64,000 nt of DNA from Undibacterium cyanobacteriorum (GTDB taxonomy: Bacteria; Pseudomonadota; Gammaproteobacteria; Burkholderiales; Burkholderiaceae_D), in assembly GCF_031326225.1 (NCBI RefSeq), contig NZ_CP133720.1, positions 1,364,001 to 1,428,000 on the forward strand, written 5' to 3'. Shown here in pieces: positions 54,166 to 62,032 of the stretch. The notes beneath the pieces were generated by a model, which made no database searches, was not told the origin of the DNA, and saw only the letters and a list, made by a program, of their open reading frames with translations. How positions within the stretch are numbered: position 1 is the first letter of the stretch; each line of letters starts with the position of its first letter. Both the position numbers and the translations under genes were made by a program.

Positions 54166-55419
54166 ATGTATCAACATATTAAAGTACCTGCTGAAGGTCA
54201 AAAAATTACCGTCAACGCTGACTTCTCTTTGAATGTTCCAGATAATCCGATCATTCCTTACATCGAAGGTGACGGTACTGGTGTTGATATCAGCCCAGTC
54301 ATGATCAAAGTGGTGGATGCAGCCGTGGCAAAAGCTTACGGTGGCAAGCGCAAGATCAGCTGGATGGAAATTTTCGCAGGTGAAAAATCCACTAAAGTGT
54401 ATGGCCCAGACGTGTGGTTGCCAGAAGAAACTTTGGCGGCATTGAAAGAATACGTTGTTTCTATCAAAGGTCCATTGACGACACCAGTTGGTGGCGGTAT
54501 CCGTTCATTGAACGTGGCCTTGCGTCAAGAGCTGGATCTCTACGTTTGTTTACGTCCAGTACGTTATTTCAAAGGCGTGCCATCTCCAGTACGTGAACCA
54601 GAAAAAACGGACATGGTCATCTTCCGTGAAAACTCTGAAGATATCTACGCAGGTGTTGAATTTGCTCAAGGCTCTGATCAAGTGAAGAAATTGATCAAGT
54701 TCTTGCAAGAAGAAATGGGCGTCAAGAAAATCCGCTTCCCAGAAACATCTGGTATCGGCGTGAAACCTGTTTCTATCGAAGGTACAGAGCGTTTGGTACG
54801 CAAAGCGATCCAATACGCAATCGACAATGACAAGCCATCCGTGACGATCGTTCACAAAGGTAACATCATGAAGTACACCGAAGGTGGCTTCCGTGATTGG
54901 GCATACGCATTGGCACAAAAAGAATTTGGCGCAGAATTGATCGACGGCGGCCCATGGTGCAAATTCAAGAATCCAAAAACAGGTAAAGAAATTATCGTTA
55001 AGGATTCCATCGCTGACGCATTCTTGCAGCAAATCTTGTTGCGCCCAGCAGAATACAGCGTTATCGCTACATTGAACTTGAATGGCGACTACATCTCCGA
55101 CGCTTTGGCAGCACAAGTTGGTGGTATCGGTATCGCTCCAGGTGCGAACTTGTCTGACTCCATCGCAATGTTCGAAGCAACGCACGGTACAGCACCAAAA
55201 TACGCAGGTAAAGATTACGTGAACCCAGGTTCCTTGATCTTGTCCGCAGAAATGATGTTGCGTCACATGGGCTGGTTCGAAGCCGCTGATTTGTTGATTT
55301 CTTCAACAGAAAAAGCGATCACTTCTAAGAAAGTGACCTACGACTTCGCGCGCTTGATGGAAGGTGCTACTCAGGTATCTTGCTCCGGTTTTGGAGATGT
55401 AATGATCGACAACATGTAA
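54166..55419 (+). CDS. icd: NADP-dependent isocitrate dehydrogenase
   Basis: This TCA-cycle enzyme oxidises isocitrate to 2-oxoglutarate with NADP. The 417-residue protein has the phosphorylatable-serine region GGGIRSLNVALRQ, the substrate segment RENSEDIYAGVE, the metal-binding DSIADAFLQQ, and the NADP-choosing lysine and tyrosine in HGTAPKYAGKDYVNP. The start ATG at 54166 has ACGGAG upstream; an in-frame ATG 13 codons earlier is less likely. Its codons favour A/T-ending forms such as CCA and GCA more than its neighbours, as often seen in highly expressed genes. Confidence 0.97.
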   Translation: MYQHIKVPAEGQKITVNADFSLNVPDNPIIPYIEGDGTGVDISPVMIKVVDAAVAKAYGGKRKISWMEIFAGEKSTKVYGPDVWLPEETLAALKEYVVSIKGPLTTPVGGGIRSLNVALRQELDLYVCLRPVRYFKGVPSPVREPEKTDMVIFRENSEDIYAGVEFAQGSDQVKKLIKFLQEEMGVKKIRFPETSGIGVKPVSIEGTERLVRKAIQYAIDNDKPSVTIVHKGNIMKYTEGGFRDWAYALAQKEFGAELIDGGPWCKFKNPKTGKEIIVKDSIADAFLQQILLRPAEYSVIATLNLNGDYISDALAAQVGGIGIAPGANLSDSIAMFEATHGTAPKYAGKDYVNPGSLILSAEMMLRHMGWFEAADLLISSTEKAITSKKVTYDFARLMEGATQVSCSGFGDVMIDNM

Positions 55420-55438
55420 TTTTTAAGCGTCGTTAAAT

Positions 55439-55530
55439 CCAATTCTCGGGCGCATATCTTCGTTGCAAATGCGCGCCATACTTGTGTATGGCTGTGCTTT
55501 GCGCCTAGATCTGCATCCCGATAATTGAAT
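55439..55530 (+). repeat. Element B copy (B5) after icd
   Basis: Outer arms CCAATTCTCGGG (55439-55450) and CCCGATAATTGAATT (from 55517) pair at most positions. The interior has CGTTGCAAATGCGCGCCATAC, then GTATGG, then TTTGCGCCTAG and CTGCATCC. It sits between the icd stop and its terminator. Confidence 0.75.
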
Positions 55531-55561
55531 TTTCCGAAGCTTAAAAGGGTGTGTGAGTTCT

Positions 55562-55589
55562 AAAAAAGCCGACTTCGTGTCGGCTTTTT
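55562..55589 (+). terminator. Rho-independent terminator of icd
   Basis: GCCGAC (55568-55573) and GTCGGC (55579-55584) with a TTCGT loop, preceded by A6 and followed by T5. Confidence 0.92.
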
Positions 55590-55624
55590 GTTTTCTTGCA
55601 AGGGGATTTCAGAGTTACTTTTCA

Positions 55625-55650
55625 CCCCTCGCTCGCGAGCGGGAGAGGGG
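55625..55650. repeat. CCCCTC...GAGGGG palindrome
   Basis: CCCCTCGCTCGC and GAGCGGGAGAGGGG form an imperfect palindrome followed by a G-rich tail (CTGGGGGTGAGGG). It is related to the copy at 16512-16537, which has the same kind of tail. Confidence 0.6.
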
Positions 55651-55751
55651 CTGGGGGTGAGGGTGATTCAGCTAGTTGCAGAAAAATGTTGAGATGGACA
55701 TTCCGCATCAAGCTAGAATACAAGTCCCGAAATCCTTAAGTCAATTGGACT

Positions 55752-56390
55752 ATGCAGAACAACTCGAAGTCTAGTGGATTCACAGCTGGTACTTTGGTTC
55801 ACACCAAAGATGGTTTAGTGCCGATTGAAAAAATCAAAGTTGGAGACTTGGTTCTTTCTCGTTCTGAACATCAGGAGGCTGGTGCTGGGCTTTCTCTTAA
55901 GCGAGTGTTAAAGATCCTTGTTCATGAAGATAAAGAGGTCAAATTTATTGGATACAAGAATGGCCCCAACTTGAAGAAAGAGCGAACGCACGCGCTTTTT
56001 TCATCATTGGACCATCAATTTTGGGTGAAAGAGAAGGGCTGGACAGCAGCATCATTGCTTCAGGGTGATTGGCTTGGCCCCTCACATCTAGAGTTATCAA
56101 ATTGTGCGCCAGCGTTTAGTGTTCCAATGTTCATTTATAAATCAGATCGAGATGGTATTGGTTGGGTTGCTTCTGCAGGATTTGAGGGCGAAGGATTTGA
56201 ATGGGATTTCGTAGAGGGTAAATGGGGAATAAATTCTTATTTCGACACGAAAAACTGGCCAATCCACGACGTCGATGACGGCGGTGATGGAGATGGCTAT
56301 CGATACGTAGCAACGGTTTATAACCTCGAAGTCGAAGACTTCCATAGTTACTTCGTTGGTGAACATGGCGTTCTAGTGAAGAGTGTTTAG
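55752..56390 (+). CDS. Stand-alone Hint-domain (intein-like) protein lacking the catalytic cysteine
   Basis: This 212-residue protein is almost entirely a Hint (hedgehog/intein) fold. It opens with FTAGTLVHTKDGLVPIEKIK at residues 10-29 (family form CF-AGT-V-T-DG---I--I--GD). It has SLDHQFWV in the block B position and ends VYNLEVEDFHSYFVGEHGVLV. The residue expected to be the cleaving Cys is G9, and the usual terminal His-Asn is replaced by KSV, so self-cleavage is unlikely. There is no toxin or extein part. It may be a remnant of a polymorphic toxin or a repurposed Hint domain. Base composition is more AT-rich than its neighbours. Confidence 0.75.
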   Translation: MQNNSKSSGFTAGTLVHTKDGLVPIEKIKVGDLVLSRSEHQEAGAGLSLKRVLKILVHEDKEVKFIGYKNGPNLKKERTHALFSSLDHQFWVKEKGWTAASLLQGDWLGPSHLELSNCAPAFSVPMFIYKSDRDGIGWVASAGFEGEGFEWDFVEGKWGINSYFDTKNWPIHDVDDGGDGDGYRYVATVYNLEVEDFHSYFVGEHGVLVKSV

Positions 56391-56462
56391 CCCTTCATTA
56401 CTCGCCTTCGATTTTGCTTTGCTTCGTGTAAGTTGTTTGATTATCGTTTGTCGATCTTCAAT

Positions 56463-56530
56463 AAAAAAGCCGCCGCAGCGGGTTTTTTTCTTAACATCGC
56501 AAAATCGGATTGGAGATTTGTGATGTCAGA
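56463..56530. repeat. Duplicated csp 3' segment, left copy
   Basis: This 68-base segment comprises a GCCGC/GCGGG terminator hairpin with a T7 run, then TCTTAACATCGCAAAATCGG. It closely matches 56983-57050. It lies just downstream of the small membrane protein gene, is a terminator for it, and could also end the Hint transcript. Confidence 0.7.
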
Positions 56531-56843
56531 AATTCGCACGCACAATAATCCCCAAAGCCAAGGAAATGAGAAATGCTGCTGACGCGAGAAATATTGATAG
56601 TGCCCAGCCATCATTGACCTTGGTAAATGGCTTTTCAGGAAGGTTGGCTATCGAAAATAACGCGCCGGAAACTGAATTGGTGGTTGGCTCGGTTTTTGTA
56701 TTGAGCCTAGCGACGATCGCGAAGATCGCGCAGCAAACGGCGTCTGTAGTGGCCAAGGGTTCAAGCCAAGCCGGTGGCAAGAAATAAACCGCAGCAAGGC
56801 CCGAGAGAATTGCCATCGCGATGGAAACGTTGCGACGGGTCAT
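56526..56843 (-). CDS. Small membrane protein of unknown function
   Basis: This 105-residue protein has hydrophobic segments at about residues 6-24, 33-45 and 82-101, separated by a polar loop (KTEPTTNSVSG, then LPEKPFTKVNDGW). I recognise no family. The ribosome-binding site is poor. The gene ends inside a duplicated copy of the csp 3' region, so it appears to have been placed between two copies of that segment. Confidence 0.6.
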   Translation of the reverse strand: MTRRNVSIAMAILSGLAAVYFLPPAWLEPLATTDAVCCAIFAIVARLNTKTEPTTNSVSGALFSIANLPEKPFTKVNDGWALSIFLASAAFLISLALGIIVRANF

Positions 56844-56982
56844 ATGTTGATTTTCAATAAAACGGCGACCAACAAAATGAAGGCTATAGAAAGTGCGGCG
56901 GGTATTTTCATTAGACTTCGCTTGTTATTAAACAATGGCATCGTGATAATATCGAGTTTCCGTGACTTCGAACACGTATAAG

Positions 56983-57050
56983 AAAAAACCCGCCGCAGCG
57001 GGTTTTTTCTTAACATTACAAAATCGGATTAAGGATTTTGGATGTTAGAA
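56983..57050. repeat. Duplicated csp 3' segment, right copy, with csp terminator
   Basis: AACCCGC / GCGGGTT hairpin with A6 and T6 tracts (56984-57008), followed by the last codons of the csp gene. It matches the segment at 56463-56530 and is the natural terminator of csp. Confidence 0.75.
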
Positions 57051-57232
57051 GCTTGCTTGCCTTTTGGACCCTGAGTCACTTCGAATGTTACTTTTTGACC
57101 TTCTTTCAAAGTCTTGAAGCCATTCATTTGGATCGCGGAGAAGTGGGCGAACAAATCTTCACCGCCATCATCTGGAGTGATAAAACCAAAGCCCTTGGAG
57201 TCATTGAACCATTTTACGGTACCTGTTGCCAT
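57029..57232 (-). CDS. Cold-shock protein (CspA family)
   Basis: This 67-residue nucleic-acid chaperone has the two RNA-binding motifs KGFGFITP (residues 13-20) and DLFAHFSAI (26-34), and the usual opening ATGTVKWFND. It melts RNA secondary structure and binds single-stranded DNA or RNA. GAAAG precedes the ATG. A leader of about 120 bases from the predicted promoter matches the long untranslated leaders known for CspA-type mRNAs. Confidence 0.96.
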   Translation of the reverse strand: MATGTVKWFNDSKGFGFITPDDGGEDLFAHFSAIQMNGFKTLKEGQKVTFEVTQGPKGKQASNIQNP

Positions 57233-57696
57233 AATACATCTTTCAAATATAAACTAATCACACGAGCCGAAAAAGCAAGAAAACTCTGTAAAGCTACCTT
57301 TCTTAACCTGCCCACTTCATATTGATAATAAAAACTTAAGTTAAATATCAATAAATGTCATTCTTGGCGGAAAAAAAACGAAAGTCAAGAAAATTTGCTT
57401 GCCCATGTAGCATTGTTGTTTTTTTACGTGAAATAGCCGGATTTTGCTATTGATGTTTATCAAATTAGCGCCATCTGGGAGAAGTAGTGGGTTTCGAACG
57501 TTTTGATCATTGGGCCTTCACGGAAAATAAAATTTACTGAATTCACGCTTTTTGCGCGCCACTATTTGACTAAAAGTTACAAATCCAAAACCACAGGCTT
57601 TCAGCAAGAAAATGCGAAGCGTCTTAAAATGAACAGAAGCACTTTTATTTGCTTAATGATTGACTTCGAGCATCATCAACGTACTAGAATAGAAGT
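57233..57696. other. Divergent intergenic region, csp to clpS
   Basis: This 464-base spacer carries the csp leader and promoter on the minus strand. The clpS promoter must lie in the right half, where I see no clear boxes. A 67-codon open frame crossing into clpS is not convincing. Confidence 0.45.
57360..57388 (-). promoter_or_regulatory. Probable csp promoter
   Basis: On the minus strand TTGACT (57388-57383) and AAGAAT (57365-57360) are spaced by 17 bases. This would give a 5' leader of about 120 bases, as expected for CspA-type genes. Confidence 0.5.
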
Positions 57697-58005
57697 ATGG
57701 GAATAGAGCATGGAAATAGTACGGTACTCGAAAAGCAGGCTTTGGCATTAAAGCCTCCTTCGATGTACCAAGTGGTATTGCTCAATGACGACTACACTCC
57801 AATGGAGTTTGTGGTGGCGATCATTCAGGAATACTTTAATAAAGACAAAGAAACCGCGATGCAGATTATGTTGAAGGTGCATGTCGAAGGACGTGGCGTC
57901 TGCGGGGTGTATACAAAAGATGTAGCGTTAACCAAGGTTGAACTCGTTTTAGCACACGCGAAACAGGCGGGACATCCGCTGCAATGTGTGATGGAGGAAG
58001 TATGA
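57697..58005 (+). CDS. clpS: ATP-dependent Clp protease adaptor ClpS
   Basis: This 102-residue adaptor delivers N-degron substrates to ClpAP. The signature LLNDDYTPMEFVV near residues 28-40 forms the N-degron pocket, followed by HVEGRGVCGVYTKDVA. The last codon and stop overlap the clpA start (ATGA), so translation is coupled. The ATG lacks a strong ribosome-binding site. Confidence 0.95.
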   Translation: MGIEHGNSTVLEKQALALKPPSMYQVVLLNDDYTPMEFVVAIIQEYFNKDKETAMQIMLKVHVEGRGVCGVYTKDVALTKVELVLAHAKQAGHPLQCVMEEV

Positions 58006-60302
58006 TTGCCCAAGAATTAGAAGTTAGTTTGCATATGGCCTTTGTTGAGGCTAGGCAGGCGCGTTACGAGTTCATCACTGTCGAGCACTTATTACTAGCT
58101 TTGCTCGACAATCCTTCTGCGGCGGAAGTGCTGCGTGCTTGCGCGGTCAATATTGAGGACTTGCGCAAGACTTTATCGAACTTCATTGCTGATAACACGC
58201 CTACCGTGCAGGGAACAGGGGAAGTCGATACCCAACCAACGCTCGGTTTCCAACGCGTGATTCAACGCGCGATTATGCACGTGCAGTCAGCTTCCAACGG
58301 TAAGAAGGAAGTTAATGGCGCCAACGTGTTGGTGGCGATCTTTGGCGAGAAGGATTCGCATGCGGTGTACTACTTGCACCAACAAGGCGTGACACGTCTC
58401 GACGTCGTCAACTTCATTTCTCATGGTGTTCGTAAAGACAATCACAATGAACCGCAAAAATCGCATGAAGGTGGCGAGGATGCGCATGGTGATAACCAAG
58501 TCAAAGAAAATCCGCTCGAACAATTTACGCAGAATCTGAATAAGGCTGCTGCTGAAGGCAAGATCGATCCTTTGATTGGCCGTGAAAGCGAAGTCGAGCG
58601 TGTGATACAGATTCTGTGCCGTCGTCGCAAAAACAATCCATTGTTGGTCGGCGAGGCTGGCGTTGGTAAGACAGCGATTGCCGAAGGTTTGGCATGGCGT
58701 ATTACACAGAGCGATGTGCCGGATATCCTCGGCAACGCGGTGGTGTATTCACTCGATATGGGCGCTTTGTTGGCCGGTACGAAGTATCGCGGTGATTTCG
58801 AATTGCGCTTGAAAGGCGTGCTGAAACAATTGCGCGAAACACCGGATGCAATTTTGTTTATCGATGAAATTCATACGATTATTGGTGCGGGCTCGGCTTC
58901 GGGTGGCACCATGGATGCCTCGAATTTGTTGAAGCCAGCGTTGTCGAATGGCCAGTTGAAATGCATCGGTGCGACGACTTTCACTGAGTATCGCGGCGTA
59001 TTCGAGAAAGATCATGCGTTATCACGTCGCTTCCAAAAGGTCGATGTGAATGAGCCGACCGTTGAGCAAACTGTGCAAATTTTGCGTGGCTTGAAAACCA
59101 AGTTTGAAGAGCATCATAACGTTAAGTATTCCGCAGCAGCATTGACCACGGCGGCTGAATTGTCGGCGCGTTTCTTGAACGACCGTCATTTGCCTGATAA
59201 AGCGATCGACGTGATTGATGAAGCCGGTGCAGCGCAAAGAATTTTGCCGAAGTCCAAGCAGAAGAAAACGATTGGTAAAGCCGATATTGAAGATATCATT
59301 TCTAAGATCGCACGGATCCCACCACAAACGGTGAATCAAGATGATCGCAGTAAATTGCAGACCATCGATCGCGATTTGAAGAATGTGGTCTTCGGCCAAG
59401 ATCCAGCGATCGAAGCCTTGGCATCTGCGATCAAGATGTCGCGTGCTGGCCTTGGTAAAACGGATAAACCGATTGGTTCCTTCTTGTTCTCGGGCCCAAC
59501 TGGTGTCGGTAAGACGGAAGTCGCCAAACAATTGGCTTTTACCTTGGGTATTGAGTTGATTCGTTTCGATATGTCTGAATACATGGAACGCCATGCCGTA
59601 AGCCGCTTGATTGGCGCGCCACCGGGCTATGTCGGTTTCGATCAAGGTGGTTTATTGACTGAAGCGATTACCAAGAAACCACATGCAGTGTTGCTCTTGG
59701 ATGAGATCGAAAAAGCGCATCCAGATGTCTTCAACATCTTGTTGCAGGTAATGGATCACGGTACCTTGACCGATAATAATGGCCGCAAAGCAGACTTCCG
59801 CAATGTGATCATTATTATGACGACCAATGCTGGTGCGGAGAGTTTGCAGAAGCCTTCGATAGGCTTCAATAACACCAAGCAGGCTGGCGATGAAATGGCG
59901 GATATTAAGCGCATGTTTACGCCTGAGTTCCGCAATCGTTTGGATTCCATCATCAGCTTCCGCGCCTTGGATGAAGAAATCATCTTGCGCGTGGTCGATA
60001 AGTTCTTGATGCAATTGGAAGAGCAATTGCACGAGAAGAAAGTGGATGCGACCTTTAGCGATGCATTGCGTAAGTTCTTGGCGAAGAAGGGCTTTGATCC
60101 ATTAATGGGTGCGCGTCCAATGGCACGTTTGATCCAAGATATGATCCGCAAAGCCTTGGCCGATGAATTGTTGTTTGGTCGCTTGGTCTCGGGTGGTAAG
60201 GTCAACGTCGAACTCGATGAGAAAGACCAAATTAAACTGGACTTCCCAGAGAGTGATACTCCGCCTTCAAACGCTTCGCAAGAAGTGGTGGAAGTGGAGT
60301 AG
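58002..60302 (+). CDS. clpA: ATP-dependent Clp protease ATP-binding subunit ClpA
   Basis: This AAA+ unfoldase, which feeds ClpP, has 766 residues. It has a ClpN double repeat (about 1-145), a first AAA module with Walker A GEAGVGKTA near 215 and Walker B LFIDEIH, and a second with GPTGVGKTE near 495 and LLLDEIEKAH. The C-terminal D2-small domain ends near 740. It lacks the ClpB middle coiled coil, and the neighbouring clpS confirms ClpA. GGAGGA lies just before the ATG, which overlaps the clpS stop by four bases. Confidence 0.96.
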   Translation: MIAQELEVSLHMAFVEARQARYEFITVEHLLLALLDNPSAAEVLRACAVNIEDLRKTLSNFIADNTPTVQGTGEVDTQPTLGFQRVIQRAIMHVQSASNGKKEVNGANVLVAIFGEKDSHAVYYLHQQGVTRLDVVNFISHGVRKDNHNEPQKSHEGGEDAHGDNQVKENPLEQFTQNLNKAAAEGKIDPLIGRESEVERVIQILCRRRKNNPLLVGEAGVGKTAIAEGLAWRITQSDVPDILGNAVVYSLDMGALLAGTKYRGDFELRLKGVLKQLRETPDAILFIDEIHTIIGAGSASGGTMDASNLLKPALSNGQLKCIGATTFTEYRGVFEKDHALSRRFQKVDVNEPTVEQTVQILRGLKTKFEEHHNVKYSAAALTTAAELSARFLNDRHLPDKAIDVIDEAGAAQRILPKSKQKKTIGKADIEDIISKIARIPPQTVNQDDRSKLQTIDRDLKNVVFGQDPAIEALASAIKMSRAGLGKTDKPIGSFLFSGPTGVGKTEVAKQLAFTLGIELIRFDMSEYMERHAVSRLIGAPPGYVGFDQGGLLTEAITKKPHAVLLLDEIEKAHPDVFNILLQVMDHGTLTDNNGRKADFRNVIIIMTTNAGAESLQKPSIGFNNTKQAGDEMADIKRMFTPEFRNRLDSIISFRALDEEIILRVVDKFLMQLEEQLHEKKVDATFSDALRKFLAKKGFDPLMGARPMARLIQDMIRKALADELLFGRLVSGGKVNVELDEKDQIKLDFPESDTPPSNASQEVVEVE

Positions 60303-60327
60303 GGCAATTAAGCAGAATTGAGCTGAT

Positions 60328-60359
60328 AAAAAACCCGAACCGAGGTTCGGGTTTTTTTT
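60328..60359 (+). terminator. Rho-independent terminator after clpA
   Basis: AACCCGAAC (60332-60340) and GTTCGGGTT (60345-60353) around a CGAG loop, with A tract before and a T8 run after. Confidence 0.93.
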
Positions 60360-60613
60360 CGTTCTTAGTGCGGAATCAATGCGGCACCAATGAGGGCGCA
60401 ATGCGGTAGCAGTGCGGGACTGGCACGGGAATATCACTGAGTTCGGTTCATGATGCGAACGCAAATAATAAAAAGTGGTCTCAATACCCTGACTCAAGTA
60501 TACTCGCTCGGTTTTCTTCTCGTGACATTGAGAGGAGGCAGGAGATAAGCCATTACCCGTCGCTGGCGCGAATGCTTGGGTTGGATAAAAAAATAGATAG
60601 ACAGGATAGTACT

Positions 60614-61876
60614 ATGTTCAAACGTTTGAACCTTACATCATACATTTTCATCGGTTTAATCCTCGGCATTTTGGTTGGCTATTATGTCAACGGCCATATG
60701 GAAAAGCCGGCTGATTTCGCAGAGGCGATGTCGCTCATTACCACGATTTTCCTGCGACTCATCAAGATGATCATCGCTCCTTTGGTATTCGCGACCTTGG
60801 TGGTCGGTATTGCCAAAATGGGTGACGCTAAAGAGGTTGGGCGCGTTGGCGGCAAAGCTTTGGCTTGGTTCATGTTGGCCAGTGTAATTTCTTTGACGCT
60901 CGGCCTGATCATGGTCAACTTCTTCCGTCCGGGCGATGCGATGCATGCTTTGTTGCCGGCGAGTGATGCGGTGTCGGGGATTGCCACTTCCAATTTGAGC
61001 ATGAAGGAGTTCGTCACGCACTTGGTGCCATCCTCGATTGTCGATGGTATGGCCAAGAATGAGATTTTGCAGATTGTGGTGTTCTCGATTTTCTTCGGCA
61101 CAGCCGCAGCGGCAGTTGGTGATCGCAGCAAGCCTTTGATTGAGACAGTTGATGGCGTGGCGCATATCATGTTGAAGGTGACTGCCTACGTGATGAATTT
61201 TGCGCCGATCGCGGTGTTCGCAGCGGTGTCTGGCGTAGTGGCGAAGAGTGGTCTCGGCGTGTTGCAGACCTACGGCGTCTTCATGGGCGAGTTCTACTTC
61301 TCCATCTTTGTGTTGTGGTTGACCTTGATCTTTATTGGCTATTTGTTTTTGGGTAAGCGCGTGGCTGCGTTGTTGCGTGAATTACGGATGCCGACTTTGT
61401 TGGCATTTTCAACCGCTTCATCCGAAGCGGCCTTCCCGAAAACTTTGGAAGGTTTGGAGCGCTTTGGTGTAAAGAACCGGATCGCATCTTTCGTTCTCCC
61501 ATTAGGTTACTCGTTTAACCTGGACGGTTCGATGATGTACTGTACCTTTGCGACGGTCTTTATTGCGCAAGCTTACGGGATTGAATTGTCATTGAGTACG
61601 CAAATTACGATGATGTTGATCTTGATGCTGACTTCTAAAGGCATGGCCGGTGTGCCACGTGCATCCTTGGTGGTGATCGCAGCGACGCTTTCACAATTCA
61701 AGATTCCTGAAGCGGGCTTGTTGCTATTGTTAGGTGTTGATCATTTCCTTGATATGGCACGTTCTGCAACCAACGTGATCGGTAACGGTCTGGCCACCGC
61801 GGTGGTCGCCAAGTGGGAAGGTGAGCTCGGTGAACATGTGGAAGGCGATCTCGCCAATCAGAAATTGCCAGAATAA
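60614..61876 (+). CDS. Dicarboxylate/amino acid:cation symporter (DctA-like)
   Basis: This 420-residue inner-membrane transporter of the DAACS family has eight helices plus two re-entrant loops. Hairpin 1 carries STASSEAAFP near residue 270, and helix 7 carries GYSFNLDGSMMY. The TSKGMAGVPRAS segment near 345 belongs to hairpin 2. Members import C4-dicarboxylates or glutamate with sodium or protons, and the choice cannot be made here. I chose the ATG at 60614 (CAGGAT upstream). A start 14 codons earlier adds a polar leader. Confidence 0.92.
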   Translation: MFKRLNLTSYIFIGLILGILVGYYVNGHMEKPADFAEAMSLITTIFLRLIKMIIAPLVFATLVVGIAKMGDAKEVGRVGGKALAWFMLASVISLTLGLIMVNFFRPGDAMHALLPASDAVSGIATSNLSMKEFVTHLVPSSIVDGMAKNEILQIVVFSIFFGTAAAAVGDRSKPLIETVDGVAHIMLKVTAYVMNFAPIAVFAAVSGVVAKSGLGVLQTYGVFMGEFYFSIFVLWLTLIFIGYLFLGKRVAALLRELRMPTLLAFSTASSEAAFPKTLEGLERFGVKNRIASFVLPLGYSFNLDGSMMYCTFATVFIAQAYGIELSLSTQITMMLILMLTSKGMAGVPRASLVVIAATLSQFKIPEAGLLLLLGVDHFLDMARSATNVIGNGLATAVVAKWEGELGEHVEGDLANQKLPE

Positions 61877-61893
61877 TAGGATGCTTTGACGCT

Positions 61894-61979
61894 AAAAAAT
61901 TCCGCAGAAAATAAAGGGAATTTTTTCGCAAAGAGCAGGTCAAAAAACGCTGAAACTCGAAAGAGGCTCAGCGTTTTTT
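61894..61979 (+). terminator. Two tandem terminator hairpins
   Basis: AAAAAATTCC (61894-61903) / GGAATTTTTT (61917-61926) is followed by AAAAAACGCTGA (61942-61953) / TCAGCGTTTTTT (61968-61979). Both have terminator form and lie right after the symporter gene. Confidence 0.88.
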
Positions 61980-62032
61980 TATGGCGCTGTTATTGAAGTT
62001 TTTCTTGCACAAATTTATTCAAAGGTCGAACC

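Noticed and set aside
54550..55266. 238-codon open frame antisense to icd
   Set aside because: It mirrors icd codons on the other strand and is rich in Cys, Phe and His; a shadow of a highly biased gene.
57503..57706. 67-codon open frame overlapping the clpS start
   Set aside because: AT-rich, no ribosome-binding site, and the clpS start inside it is better supported.
59022..59645. 207-codon open frame antisense to clpA
   Set aside because: No ribosome-binding site or recognisable domain; explained by clpA codon bias.
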